Assembly: GCA_024400835.1 (NCBI GenBank)
Contig: JAKSMC010000030.1
Span: 1-41,387, forward strand
Source of the DNA: Bacteroidales bacterium
Lineage (GTDB): Bacteria; Bacteroidota; Bacteroidia; Bacteroidales; WCHB1-69
Direction of reading: 5' to 3'
Length of the DNA: 41,387 nt
Both the position numbers and the translations under genes were made by a program. The notes below the pieces were generated by a model, which made no database searches, had not been told where the DNA came from, and saw nothing but the letters and a program-made list of their open reading frames with translations. Of the stretch, positions 1 through 10,600 are shown one piece after another; position 1 is the stretch's first letter; every line of letters starts with the position of its first letter.

Positions 1-3000
1 GCAGCACTTACACCACGAGCGGTGACTACACCTACAGTCACGAAGATGCCAACGGCTGCACACAGGTCGACACCCTGCACCTCACCATCTTCTACTCCTC
101 CACCGACGAGTTCTCTGCCACTGCCTGCGATTCCTACACATGGAACGACTACACCTATACAGTCTCCGGTGATTACACGCAGCACTTCACTGATGTTCAC
201 GGCGCAGACAGCACGATGATACTGCACCTGACCATCAACAATCCGACGCACCAAGCGATCACCGTCACCGAGTGCGGAAACTACGAGTGGAACGACAGCA
301 CTTACACCACGAGCGGTGACTACACCTACAGTCACGAAGATGCCAACGGCTGCACACAGGTCGACACCCTGCACCTCACCATCTTCTACTCCTCCACCGA
401 CGAGTTCTCTGCCACTGCCTGCGATTCCTACACATGGAACGACTCCATCTATACAGTCTCCGGTGATTACACTCAGCACTTCACTGATGTTCACGGCACA
501 GACAGCACGATGACGCTCCATCTAACCATACATTCATCCCCTAACGTTGCCATCGAAAACCACCAAGCACGATGCAATGACTCAACAGCCATCATCTCTG
601 TCCAGACAACTTGTTCCAACATATTGTGGTCCACTGGAGAAACAACAGACAGCATTTTAGTCCAAGTTCCGGGCACATACTCCGTATTTGTGACAGACCT
701 GAACAACTGCACAGCCTCAGATACCTTATCCCTTTTCTGGCATGACAATCCTATTTCCTATTTGAACATCCCCGAAATGTGTGCCGGAAATGCTTATTCC
801 ATTTCCATTGGGCTAGACTCTACTAACAATGTCGTTCTGCGCACCATTGATAATAGTAAGATGGTTTCTGAGACTATATTTCTGCCAGATGGACAGCCAT
901 GCGGAGACCTCGGATGTTCTTATGTCTCGACTGTTAATTTTTCTGGATATTCTCAGAATGATCACATTCAAAGTGCCGAAGACATATACTATTTGAGGTT
1001 GAATATGGAGCACTCCTACGCAAGTGATCTTTTTATCAGGCTAACCTGTCCCAACGGAAACAGCGCTACGGTTCTCAGATTCGGCGGCAACCCGACGTCA
1101 GCTTGTGCCAGCAGCATACCGAACTCTGGAAGGCGATGGATTACCAATGGATATCCAACAGTCAACGGCACCAGCTCAGCTACATTTTTCGGGCAGACAC
1201 ACCGTCTGGGCGACACGCATGATCTTTGTGATTCCACGCTTCCAAACAACAAACCGGAAATCGGTTGGAACTACTGCTGGTCAAACAACTCTACACAAGG
1301 ATACTCCTACGCGCCTTACGACGGACGAATCTATCGGACACCTAACTTAGTAAACATCAACTGCGATTTCCTCGGACACTGCGACCATGCTTTTGATTCT
1401 TCAGACGTAGCCAACAAAACACAATTCTACCATCCCGATGAATCTTTTGAATCTCTAGCAGGATGTCCTATGAACGGAAATTGGAGCATTGAAGTTCTGG
1501 ATGGTTACCAACAAGACAACGGCTATATGTTCGAATGGGAGTTGACTTTATCGCCAGAGTTGCACGGCCGGCATCTATTCACCTTAGACAGTTTCTATGT
1601 TGAAGGTCCTTGGACAAGTAACATCGACACCAACTCTTTTACAATCACAGTACCTGACAACATTGAACATGACACCATTGTCAGTTACTCTATCGTACTT
1701 TACGATTCAATAGGTTGCAGATTCGACACTACATTTCAAGTGCACTTCTGGCCTAATGATTCTATTCTGATTACCGATGATGTATGCGCAGGAATGAACT
1801 ATCAAAACCATGGATTCAATATAAACATTCCCTTTGGCTTTGCCTCACCAGACACTATCATAGCACAATCCTTCACAAGTACACATGGGTGCGACTCTGT
1901 TGTCACGCTCCACTTAAACATTCATAACGGAACCTATAATTCCATTTTCGACAGTACTTGCAACTACTACACTTGGCATAATATTAATCGCACCACCTCT
2001 GGAGATTATGTATACTACTATACCGATGAGCATGGCTGTCCAAGCAGAGACACTCTGCATCTGACTATTTTGTCTCCAGACTCAACAGATTTCACCGAAT
2101 CAGCTTGTGGCATTTATGCATGGAACGATTCCGTTTACTATGCTTCGGGGGATTATGTGCAAACGTTTGTGAACGCATCGGGTTGCGACTCCGTAGTAAC
2201 CTTACACCTGACGGTTGGGTCCACGAATTACACGAATGACACGAATTGGGTTTGCAGCAGATACGTCTGGAACGGCATCGAATATACGCAGTCAGGAGAC
2301 TACACGCAGACGCTCACCAGCACTAACGGCTGCGACTCCGTAGTAACCCTGCACCTCACCGTCTGGCCAGCAGATTCCACAGAGGGCACAGACACGGTTT
2401 GCGGCAGCCACGTCTGGAACGGCATCGAATATACGCAGTCAGGAGACTACACACAGACACTCACCAACGCAATCGGCTGCGACTCCGTAGTAACCCTGCA
2501 TCTCACCGTCTGGCCCGCAGATTCCACAGAGAGCACAGACACAGTTTGCGACAGCTACGTCTGGAACGGCATTGAATATACGCAGTCAGGAGACTACACG
2601 CAGACGTTCACCAACGCAATTGGCTGCGACTCCATAGTAACGTTGCACCTCATCGTCTGGCCCACGAATCATACGAATGACACGAGCGACGTTTGCGGCG
2701 GCTATTTCTGGAACGGCATCGAATATACGCAGTCCGGCGACTACACACAAACGCTCTCCGACATACACGGCTGCGATTCCATAGTAACCCTGCACCTCAG
2801 CATTTATGATGGCACATTCAATTCTTTCACAGACAGTGCCTGTCTGACCTATACATGGCACGGCATGCAGTATACCGAATCCGGCGAATATCATTATGAA
2901 TACATCAACGAGCACGGATGTCTCAGTTCGGACACCCTACACTTGTCTATATTTTCACAGAGTTCATTTTCCATTGAGAGCAGCCAAGAAGACTGCAGCG

Positions 3001-6000
3001 ACACCACGGCGCTGTTGTCCGTATCAGGAAACGCAACATCATACTATTGGTCAACCGGAGCTACTACGCCGACCATAACAGTGCCTCGCCCTGGTACTTA
3101 TTCCGTCACAGCCACAGATGGCAACGGCTGCACTGCTTCGGACACCATCACTCTTGCATGGCACGAGAATCCGATTTTTAGGATAAACATTCCAGACATG
3201 TGTGTAGGCGAGACATACAACCTCGACATCAGTCCTGACACTGCAGCTGCATTCGTACTTCATTCCAATGTCTCCTCTCTAGCTGTCAACGATACGATAT
3301 TCCTTCCTGACGGCCAAAATTGCGGTAGTGGATGTTCCTATCTGTCGCCTGTGACCTTCACTGATTTTTCGCCCAACGCCCACATCCAAAATGTCAACGA
3401 CATTTATTACTTACGATTGAATTTAGAGCATTCCTATTCAAAAGACATATACATCAATCTCACGTGTCCGAATGGTCAAAAAGCGGATATATTAAAATTC
3501 GGAGGAACTGCTAACTCCGCATGCGCTTCTTCCATTGCCATGTCCAGTCGCGGGTGGCAATACGGCAGCAACGCCTCCGGCGGTGTCTTCTTCGGGGTTC
3601 CCAATGAAAACGACAACAGCCCAAAATGCAATGCTTCCGTAAATCCCTATGGTACTGGATGGAACTACTGTTGGTCGAACAACAACAATCAGGGATATTC
3701 CTATGCCGGACAAGACGGTCTCATCTACCGGAGCAGCAATGTGGTTGACATTAACTGCATCGGCTCATGGAACTGCGATGAGACTTTCGATTCCTCCAAC
3801 GTGGCTGCGCATACCCACTTCTACCATCCCGACCAATCTTTCAGTTCGCTTATCGGATGCCCTATGAACGGCACGTGGTATATTGAAGTAATGGATGGAT
3901 ACGGTGTAGACAATGGCTACATATTCGGTTGGGAGTTGTCATTAGCTCCAGAACTTCTTCCCAACAATCTGTTCGTCTTAGACACATTCACAGTGGAAGG
4001 TCCTTGGATAACTCCTCATAACCAGAACTCATTCAACATCACACCGCCCACGACACTTACCCACGACACCACCGTAGCCTACATTGTAACCCTCTTTGAC
4101 TCCGCAGGGTGCTCGTTTGACACTACCGTATGGGTAAACATCTGGCTGCCTCACGACACTTTGATCGACATCGACATATGCTCCAACACCGCATTGGTAT
4201 TTCCAGGATTCAACTATCTGGCTCCCAACACAGACACTCCAACAGACACCATTTTGACACGGGTCATTGAAACCACTAACGGATGTGACAGCACTATCAT
4301 GCTACATATCAACGTCTGGCCCGTGTACACTGTGTCGGATACCGTCCGGCTGTTCGACTACCAACTGCCCAATGCCCACAATGGGCATCTCATACCTACC
4401 GATGTCCCTGCTCTATCCTCCTTTAGCACACATCTCAACACCATCAACGGATGCGACAGCCTTGTAAACACCACCGTCATCATCACGGGCGCTGACACTG
4501 TACGACTTGACAGCATCGTGTGCGCCGACAACCTGCCGCTAATTTGGGGCGGAGTGACATTCCTGCACGACAGTACTGTCTCCATAAACGCACGAACCTC
4601 CCTCGGACGCGACAGCGTCACCATCATGACAGTTCGTGTCATTCCCAATCCTATCGGAAACATTGATGTTGACACTTCACTTTGTGCAGGCGACACATTA
4701 CCGGTATCCATCGGTTATCAGCACACCTCTTCAATCCTACTGAACAGCCCGGCTTCAACCCACCACGAGTCTCAAAAGATATTCCTGCCCGACGGTATGA
4801 ACTGTCAACCCTATGGATACTACTACCGCTCATACGCACATTTCAACGATTTTCTACCTGGCGCAACGATAACCTCAGCCAACGACATCTTATACTTGAG
4901 GTTGAAGATGGAGCACTCAGCCATTGAAGACCTGCGCGTCACGTTGGTATGTCCAAACGGCACTTCTTGCAAGATCGTGCCAGACGAGGACTACGATGGC
5001 TGGAGCCCTGTTCCGCACAACTATTTCCGCATCAACTTAGGATTGGCAAACCGTCTGACTTCCAATCTTTCCTGCGACAGTTCATTGAATCCTATCGGAG
5101 AACCTTGGAACTACATCTGGTCCAGCAACACCAACCACGGTTACACATACGCCCCGGGCACCTACAGTTTCTGCTATGAGTCTGTGAACATCCATCCCAC
5201 CAGCAATCCCTATTGGGACAACAGCAATTCCGAGCTACCCGCACATCAGTCATACGTCATCGACTCCAGCGACCTTGCCAACATGACACAGATATACAAG
5301 CCGAAACAGGATTTCAGCACATTGACAGGCTGCCCCCTGAACGGAGACTGGTACGTACAGATTCAAGATTTGCAAGAAGAGGACAACGGATATTTGGTAG
5401 AGTGGGAATTGGCCATCGAGCCCTCACTTCTCCAGCAGGCGCCGCCGGCAATCACCTCCCGCGATCTCATCGGCCCATGGGTGAACCGCACTTCCGACTC
5501 CACCTTCAACATCACGCCACCGGCCACTTTGTCCAATGATACCACAGCCAGTTATATCGTCATCATACATGATTCCGCCGGCTGCGACTTCGACACCAGC
5601 TTCGATGTGCACTTCCATGTCGGTGACAACCTCGTGATATACGACACTATTATGAGAAATGCCCTTCCGTATGCTTATAGCGGCCACACCTTCCCGGTCG
5701 GAAGCGGTGAGGACACCACCGTCACTTTCAATCTCACCAACATTAACGGCTGCGACAGCATCATCGAATACCACCTTCACATTCTAACTTGCGACACCGT
5801 AATTCAATATCTCCATATTTGCGAATCCGAACTACCTTACATCTGGGATGGCATTGTGTTCTCTCATGCTGACACCGTCTCCGTCAATCATCCGAACACA
5901 TTCGGATGCGACTCCACGTTCATCTATTATTTGACCGTCACTGCATTACCGGACCTGACAGTTTCCAATGATACTGCTATCCATAGCGGAACTTCTGCAA

Positions 6001-7634
6001 CATTATCTGCCTCCGGGGCCACTTTCTGCAGTTGGTCACCCGCAACAGGATTGAACACTATTTCCGGCAATCAAGTTATCGCATCGCCTACTCAATCCAT
6101 GTACTACTACGTGAGCGGTTCCAATGCGGGAGAAAATCTTGTTTTCAATGGAGACTTCGAGCAAGGCAACGTTGGATTCCAGACCGATTACTCATTCCGT
6201 CCGTACAGCATAACAGGATACGGGCAGTATGCCATCAACAGCAACGGCCACAATGTGTGGAACGCCGGCAGCAACGTTTACGGTGTTGGCGGCACAGGAC
6301 TGTTCATGATTGTCGACGGTGCCGACCATCCCGATGCCACAGTCTGGATGCAGACCGTGCCCGTTGAGCCCAACACCACATACGCATTCTCCGCACAGGT
6401 AATCTCCATGCTCAACTCCTACGTAAACAATGCCCAAGCACTCCTGCAGTTCTCCATCAACGGAGCACAAGTCGGACCTATTTTCCACGCCCCAAGCACC
6501 TTGAACACCTGGCAGCAATACTATGAAATATGGAACAGCGGGAACGCAACCAGCGCAACCCTGCGCATCCTCAATCAAAACACCAATGGTACAGGCAACG
6601 ACTTCGGCTTGGATGACATAGCCTTCTACCCTCTTTCAGATTGCGAAACCACAGATTCTATTCTTGTTCTGGTTTATCGCGATATCGACTCCACCATCTG
6701 CGAAAACGATCTGCCATTAGTTTGGAATGGTATCACTTTCAACGGACCAGACGTCGTTGAAACCATCATCAACAACCCCGACAGCATGGATGACGCAGTC
6801 ATTATGCACCTCTACGTGAACAGTAACACCCAAAGCACGGTCAACGTTGAAATCCCCGAAAACGATCTTCCTTACACCTTCCTCGGCACCACTTTCAATA
6901 CCGACACCGCGAATGTGCTGTTCACACTCGAAAACGCGAATGGCTGCGACAGTATCATTTCTTTCTCTTTGACTGTTCATAGAAACAGCGAACAGACCAT
7001 CGACAGCACCATCTGCGATTACGAGCTCCCGTTCTTCTGGAACGGCCAAGTACTCAGTTTCGACACTACAATATCCATAGCCCTCCATGACCAATTCGGC
7101 GCAGACAGTGTCGTCACGCTAAATCTCACCATTATCGCCACAGACATTGCCATCCAAGGCGACATAACGAATTTCTGCGAAAACAGCACCGCCGTGTTGG
7201 AAGTCATCACACCGATGGAAAACTACGTATGGTCAACTTACGAAACTACTCAAAGCATCACTGTATATACTCCAGGGATGTACCACGTTACCGGGACACA
7301 AGGCAATTGCTCAGCACAAGCGGAATACTACATCGAATCTTGCGAATACCTCCTGCTCCTCCCGAACTCCATTACGCCAAGCCACGGCGACGGGCTCAAC
7401 GACTTCTTCTTCATACCCGAAGCCTATATGCCGCAAATCGCCGACCAGAATTTCGAAATCGCTATCTACAACCGATGGGGCGAGCTCGTCTTCTTCTCCA
7501 AAGACAAACATTTCAAATGGGATGGCAAAGTCAACGGAACGCTCTACCAAGACGTCATGTACAACTACATTATGAAATACAGCAACCAGTTCGGCAAGAA
7601 AGACATCCTTAAAGGCAGTATCCTGGTGCTGTAG
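1..7634 (+). CDS. Giant repeat-rich secreted surface protein, type B T9SS cargo (5' partial)
   Basis: The frame is open from base 3, so the gene starts upstream; 2543 residues are visible. About 49-residue modules (W-N-x-Y-x-SGDY...GCDS...TLHL) recur at residues 1-170 and 640-945. Three long copies of a module with LEHSY...LTCPNG, a WNYxWS block and NGxWxIEVxDxxxxDNGYxxxWEL lie near residues 288-520, 1096-1319 and 1590-1810; the last motif resembles the proprotein convertase P domain. Residues about 2042-2215 (NLVFNGDFEQG ... GLDDIAFYPL) look like a galactose-binding-type beta-sandwich. The C-terminus (about 2447-2543: PNSITPSHGDGLNDFF, IYNRWGELVF, WDG) is a gliding-motility-associated type B sorting domain, so export by T9SS and surface attachment are likely. 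Adhesion or matrix binding is inference. Its stop lies 8 bases from the convergent nuclease gene. Confidence 0.9.
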   Translation, partial: STYTTSGDYTYSHEDANGCTQVDTLHLTIFYSSTDEFSATACDSYTWNDYTYTVSGDYTQHFTDVHGADSTMILHLTINNPTHQAITVTECGNYEWNDSTYTTSGDYTYSHEDANGCTQVDTLHLTIFYSSTDEFSATACDSYTWNDSIYTVSGDYTQHFTDVHGTDSTMTLHLTIHSSPNVAIENHQARCNDSTAIISVQTTCSNILWSTGETTDSILVQVPGTYSVFVTDLNNCTASDTLSLFWHDNPISYLNIPEMCAGNAYSISIGLDSTNNVVLRTIDNSKMVSETIFLPDGQPCGDLGCSYVSTVNFSGYSQNDHIQSAEDIYYLRLNMEHSYASDLFIRLTCPNGNSATVLRFGGNPTSACASSIPNSGRRWITNGYPTVNGTSSATFFGQTHRLGDTHDLCDSTLPNNKPEIGWNYCWSNNSTQGYSYAPYDGRIYRTPNLVNINCDFLGHCDHAFDSSDVANKTQFYHPDESFESLAGCPMNGNWSIEVLDGYQQDNGYMFEWELTLSPELHGRHLFTLDSFYVEGPWTSNIDTNSFTITVPDNIEHDTIVSYSIVLYDSIGCRFDTTFQVHFWPNDSILITDDVCAGMNYQNHGFNINIPFGFASPDTIIAQSFTSTHGCDSVVTLHLNIHNGTYNSIFDSTCNYYTWHNINRTTSGDYVYYYTDEHGCPSRDTLHLTILSPDSTDFTESACGIYAWNDSVYYASGDYVQTFVNASGCDSVVTLHLTVGSTNYTNDTNWVCSRYVWNGIEYTQSGDYTQTLTSTNGCDSVVTLHLTVWPADSTEGTDTVCGSHVWNGIEYTQSGDYTQTLTNAIGCDSVVTLHLTVWPADSTESTDTVCDSYVWNGIEYTQSGDYTQTFTNAIGCDSIVTLHLIVWPTNHTNDTSDVCGGYFWNGIEYTQSGDYTQTLSDIHGCDSIVTLHLSIYDGTFNSFTDSACLTYTWHGMQYTESGEYHYEYINEHGCLSSDTLHLSIFSQSSFSIESSQEDCSDTTALLSVSGNATSYYWSTGATTPTITVPRPGTYSVTATDGNGCTASDTITLAWHENPIFRINIPDMCVGETYNLDISPDTAAAFVLHSNVSSLAVNDTIFLPDGQNCGSGCSYLSPVTFTDFSPNAHIQNVNDIYYLRLNLEHSYSKDIYINLTCPNGQKADILKFGGTANSACASSIAMSSRGWQYGSNASGGVFFGVPNENDNSPKCNASVNPYGTGWNYCWSNNNNQGYSYAGQDGLIYRSSNVVDINCIGSWNCDETFDSSNVAAHTHFYHPDQSFSSLIGCPMNGTWYIEVMDGYGVDNGYIFGWELSLAPELLPNNLFVLDTFTVEGPWITPHNQNSFNITPPTTLTHDTTVAYIVTLFDSAGCSFDTTVWVNIWLPHDTLIDIDICSNTALVFPGFNYLAPNTDTPTDTILTRVIETTNGCDSTIMLHINVWPVYTVSDTVRLFDYQLPNAHNGHLIPTDVPALSSFSTHLNTINGCDSLVNTTVIITGADTVRLDSIVCADNLPLIWGGVTFLHDSTVSINARTSLGRDSVTIMTVRVIPNPIGNIDVDTSLCAGDTLPVSIGYQHTSSILLNSPASTHHESQKIFLPDGMNCQPYGYYYRSYAHFNDFLPGATITSANDILYLRLKMEHSAIEDLRVTLVCPNGTSCKIVPDEDYDGWSPVPHNYFRINLGLANRLTSNLSCDSSLNPIGEPWNYIWSSNTNHGYTYAPGTYSFCYESVNIHPTSNPYWDNSNSELPAHQSYVIDSSDLANMTQIYKPKQDFSTLTGCPLNGDWYVQIQDLQEEDNGYLVEWELAIEPSLLQQAPPAITSRDLIGPWVNRTSDSTFNITPPATLSNDTTASYIVIIHDSAGCDFDTSFDVHFHVGDNLVIYDTIMRNALPYAYSGHTFPVGSGEDTTVTFNLTNINGCDSIIEYHLHILTCDTVIQYLHICESELPYIWDGIVFSHADTVSVNHPNTFGCDSTFIYYLTVTALPDLTVSNDTAIHSGTSATLSASGATFCSWSPATGLNTISGNQVIASPTQSMYYYVSGSNAGENLVFNGDFEQGNVGFQTDYSFRPYSITGYGQYAINSNGHNVWNAGSNVYGVGGTGLFMIVDGADHPDATVWMQTVPVEPNTTYAFSAQVISMLNSYVNNAQALLQFSINGAQVGPIFHAPSTLNTWQQYYEIWNSGNATSATLRILNQNTNGTGNDFGLDDIAFYPLSDCETTDSILVLVYRDIDSTICENDLPLVWNGITFNGPDVVETIINNPDSMDDAVIMHLYVNSNTQSTVNVEIPENDLPYTFLGTTFNTDTANVLFTLENANGCDSIISFSLTVHRNSEQTIDSTICDYELPFFWNGQVLSFDTTISIALHDQFGADSVVTLNLTIIATDIAIQGDITNFCENSTAVLEVITPMENYVWSTYETTQSITVYTPGMYHVTGTQGNCSAQAEYYIESCEYLLLLPNSITPSHGDGLNDFFFIPEAYMPQIADQNFEIAIYNRWGELVFFSKDKHFKWDGKVNGTLYQDVMYNYIMKYSNQFGKKDILKGSILVL
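2..515 (+). repeat. 294-bp tandem repeat inside the giant surface gene
   Basis: Bases 2 to about 217 recur at 296 to about 511 with only a few substitutions (for example around 151-155 versus 445-449). The period of 294 bp equals 98 residues, twice the 49-residue module used later in the gene, so this is a dimeric higher-order repeat. The array continues off the left edge. Confidence 0.93.
2250..2837 (+). repeat. 147-bp tandem repeat, four units, inside the giant surface gene
   Basis: Units start at 2250, 2397, 2544 and 2691 with an exact 147-bp (49-residue) period. The core motif begins VWNGIEYTQSGDYTQT and ends GCDSVVTLHL. The first three units are very close at the DNA level; the fourth is more diverged. 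More diverged modules of the same family precede (from about 2103) and follow. Confidence 0.93.
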
Positions 7635-7642
7635 GGAAATCG

Positions 7643-10510
7643 CTATCGGTTGCAAAGATGCCTGAAATCACAGAACCCGCATCGGCCTGCATCTTCGGTC
7701 TGCTTGAATTTTTCTTCCGGATTGATAATTTCAAAAAGCAGCTCCTTCAGCGCTGATTCCAATTTATCCAAATATTCTTCCTTGAAAGATTCCGTAGGAT
7801 TTTTCCAAGTTCTTCCATTATGTTCCTCCACCAGCACAGCCTTATGAATATAGTCGTCGCCAGTATTGGCTTCCTGGATGCTGATGATGGCGCATTGCGG
7901 AGGCTCGGCACAACGGTGTTTCTGCACACGTTCGTCTGTGGAATATTTGCACAAAAGTGCATAAAAGAGCAACTGCAGGAACTTTTCGTAAGCTGGATCA
8001 TCAAAGGGGACATCCAATTCGTTCATGGCTACACGCAGTTTGCCGCTGTCCACATGTCCCGTTTTGTAATCGATCACTTCCAAATGGTCACCACGCTTCT
8101 GCAAACGGTCAATGAAGCCGTGAAGCGTAAGGTCGTGTTCGCCGACTCGCACCTTGCAGTCTAACTCCAACTCATTTTCTACAATGGTCACACCCTGCAA
8201 TTCCGTTTTGGCCTTTTCCAAATAACTGTGCACATGATTGCGCACCATGCAGAGGGCCAGATAGACACGGCCGTGCGTCAAGTCACTCTCCCGCAACGGC
8301 ATTGTCTTCTGCAATTCCTCATCATTCAAAATCAACTGGCGGATGTTATCGTCCAGATTTGCCAGATAGTCATCTATGCGTTTTGCAAAATCCGGTTCCT
8401 TTTCTACACTGACATCAAAAAGATGTTCGAAGACGGCGTGTACCACCGTGCCAATGACATTGCTCTCGATTTTGTCTTTGAAGGTCGTCGGCGGATTGAT
8501 ATGGCAGACATGCTTCAAATAGAACTGCAACGGACAGTTGATATACGTCTTCAGCGCCGATGCGGAGTATTTATAATGATATAAAGTCTCCAAGATCTCG
8601 GGAGTCTTATTCACTTCGATATCTGCAGTGGCAGACACTTGATACGGAAAGGCCACGGCTGGATAGTCGATTTGGATGTTGTCCAAATGGCGCTCGCGCA
8701 CTTCGAACTCGAATTGCGTGACAAAGCGGCTTTTTTCCACCAAGCTTCCCGTACAATTATTATTATATAGTAGCACTACCCTCTCGGCACGCTGCAGCAG
8801 GCGGAAAAAGTGATAGGCATATACCTGGTCTTTATACAGATAGTTTTCCAACGTCTCATCGTGGAATTTGAAATCGAAAGGAATGATGGAATTGAACGTG
8901 ATGCCGGATGGCAGCACACCTTCGTTGACAGAAAGCATGATGACGTTTTTGAAATCCAACGTACGCGTTTCCAGAAGGCCCAGAATCTGCAAGCCTTTCG
9001 TGGCGTCACCCTTTATCGGCAAGGTCAGCCCGCCAATCTGCTGACGAACCGCGAACTTAATCACCGACAACGTCAATGGAGTTCCTGTTTCTGCCAATGG
9101 TTTCAGTTGCTCTTGGATAAGGTCTAATTGTTCCACCAACATCTGCAAGAGAACTTGGTCTTGATTTCCGCCATCTGGGAAACGTTCGGCCAACTTCTCC
9201 AAAATAATATTGACATACTCTTTGATGGAAATCAGCAGATCAGAAGTCTCCGTACAGAAAGTCGGCAGCGGGACCTCCTTCAAATCACCTGCGCTATACA
9301 AAGAACGTTGTTCGGCTTCGATATTCTCCAGCAATGCATAATAAGCCTTGGGTTCTTTAAAAAGATAGTTTTTAACAAGTGGGCTGTGCAAGAGGGTCAG
9401 CACATCGCGACGATGAAAGCGCATAGCTCCGTTTCGATGATAGCCCAAGCCCGTCTGATACATATCCAACAAGGTGTCCAACAAAGTATAGGCCGGAGAA
9501 GCCGTAAACGGATAGCCCATCGTCACATTAGCCTCCGAAACATCATACGCGGACAGTAGGGGCACCAACAGATTCTCATCTGCCAACACCAAGGCCGTAT
9601 CGTCCAAGTTTCCTTGCTCTGCCTTGATTTCTTCCAAACATTGAATAGCATAGAAAATCTGATTCATCTCCTTGGAAGTACCCACTATGCTCACCTGCTT
9701 TGGAATTGTTTCATAGCAGTTTTCGGAAAATTGAATGCTTTCCTTAGGCAGCGCCAACGTTTCACAAATCTTATGAAGGAAATGCGCCGTCGTATAACGC
9801 TCATTTTTATTGAAATCGCAATAGAACGGATCGACGTCAAAATAGAAATGAGTGTCGTAATGTTCTTTGATGAACTTCACCACCGCCAACTCGGCAGGGT
9901 TGAGTACGTGGAATCCGGCAAAGACATAATGCTTGTACGTCAGTTTTTCCTGGTATTCGGCAATATGCTCTGCACAATCACGATAGACAAGGCCGTCGTA
10001 AGCCTGAGCGTCAGCCATCAACGCCTCTCTGAATTTCACATACAGGTCGCTCAGCATATTGAAGAAACGAATCTTCCGCTCAGCCTCGGCACTGATTTCC
10101 TCTTTCCCGAAAGGAATTTCGAAATCCTTGGCATAGGCCAGCTCCTTCAGTATCTGTTGGGCATCGTCCAGTTGTTTGTCCACCTCAGACATATCGTCCA
10201 CGAAAGCAGGCATCCAAGCCAAAGCCGCGCTGAAATCATCCGCGTCGTCGCCCGCCATCGGACGATAGCAATCATAGAGCCGCACCATCAAAGCCACCTT
10301 ATCCAACTTCTCCAACGGAGAAAGGTGGTCGATAAAATCATTGATAGTGAAAATCGTCGGAGCGAAGACAGGCTTGTCGCAGCAACCTGCCAATGCCTTC
10401 AACAGCATACGCTGCGCACGACGGTTCGGCAAAACGACAAGGGTTTCCGACAAGGAAATTCCGGATGAGATAATGTTTTCAGCAAGTTTTGATAGAAAGG
10501 TTTGTTTCAT
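7643..10510 (-). CDS. AddB/RexB-like PD-(D/E)XK nuclease with Fe-S cluster motif
   Basis: This 955-residue protein resembles the AddB/RexB side of the AddAB double-strand break repair complex. The N-terminus (LVVLPNRRAQRMLLKAL) is the degenerate helicase-like start typical of Bacteroidota members. The C-terminal third holds the RecB-type nuclease: GFIDR followed by VIDYKTG with Asp814 and Lys816. Cys659 (in INCPLQFYLKH) plus Cys944, Cys947 and Cys953 (CGFCDFRHLC) match the split four-cysteine [4Fe-4S] arrangement of AddB and Cas4-type nucleases. The role is inferred to be processing of broken DNA ends with an AddA helicase, but no AddA gene is in the window. It lies downstream of lepA on the same strand, 90 bases apart, and may be co-transcribed. 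The ATG at 10510 is the only good start. Confidence 0.83.
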   Translation of the reverse strand: MKQTFLSKLAENIISSGISLSETLVVLPNRRAQRMLLKALAGCCDKPVFAPTIFTINDFIDHLSPLEKLDKVALMVRLYDCYRPMAGDDADDFSAALAWMPAFVDDMSEVDKQLDDAQQILKELAYAKDFEIPFGKEEISAEAERKIRFFNMLSDLYVKFREALMADAQAYDGLVYRDCAEHIAEYQEKLTYKHYVFAGFHVLNPAELAVVKFIKEHYDTHFYFDVDPFYCDFNKNERYTTAHFLHKICETLALPKESIQFSENCYETIPKQVSIVGTSKEMNQIFYAIQCLEEIKAEQGNLDDTALVLADENLLVPLLSAYDVSEANVTMGYPFTASPAYTLLDTLLDMYQTGLGYHRNGAMRFHRRDVLTLLHSPLVKNYLFKEPKAYYALLENIEAEQRSLYSAGDLKEVPLPTFCTETSDLLISIKEYVNIILEKLAERFPDGGNQDQVLLQMLVEQLDLIQEQLKPLAETGTPLTLSVIKFAVRQQIGGLTLPIKGDATKGLQILGLLETRTLDFKNVIMLSVNEGVLPSGITFNSIIPFDFKFHDETLENYLYKDQVYAYHFFRLLQRAERVVLLYNNNCTGSLVEKSRFVTQFEFEVRERHLDNIQIDYPAVAFPYQVSATADIEVNKTPEILETLYHYKYSASALKTYINCPLQFYLKHVCHINPPTTFKDKIESNVIGTVVHAVFEHLFDVSVEKEPDFAKRIDDYLANLDDNIRQLILNDEELQKTMPLRESDLTHGRVYLALCMVRNHVHSYLEKAKTELQGVTIVENELELDCKVRVGEHDLTLHGFIDRLQKRGDHLEVIDYKTGHVDSGKLRVAMNELDVPFDDPAYEKFLQLLFYALLCKYSTDERVQKHRCAEPPQCAIISIQEANTGDDYIHKAVLVEEHNGRTWKNPTESFKEEYLDKLESALKELLFEIINPEEKFKQTEDAGRCGFCDFRHLCNR

Positions 10511-10536
10511 GGCTATATATAATTATTGTATATAAA

Positions 10537-10588
10537 ATATCGGGAAATGAGAATCAAGGACATACACCCAGTTCCCAGTTCCCGATAT
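10537..10588. repeat. 10-bp inverted repeat between lepA and the nuclease gene
   Basis: ATATCGGGAA at 10537-10546 is perfectly complementary to TTCCCGATAT at 10579-10588, with a 32-base loop. It fills most of the gap between the two minus-strand genes and could form a hairpin in a shared transcript. No T-tract follows, so it is not a clear terminator. Confidence 0.5.
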
Positions 10589-10600
10589 GTGTTTTTATTA

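Noticed and set aside
22..513. Two nearly identical 65-residue ORFs at 22 and 316
   Set aside because: They are out-of-frame readings of the 294-bp tandem repeat in the giant surface gene.
1..7634. The tandem repeats as a CRISPR array
   Set aside because: Units of 147 and 294 bp are coding, in frame and contiguous without unique spacers; no cas genes are nearby.
9614..10468. 284-residue plus-strand ORF inside the AddB-like gene
   Set aside because: It lies wholly opposite a conserved nuclease gene and resembles no family; long antisense ORFs are common here because of codon bias.
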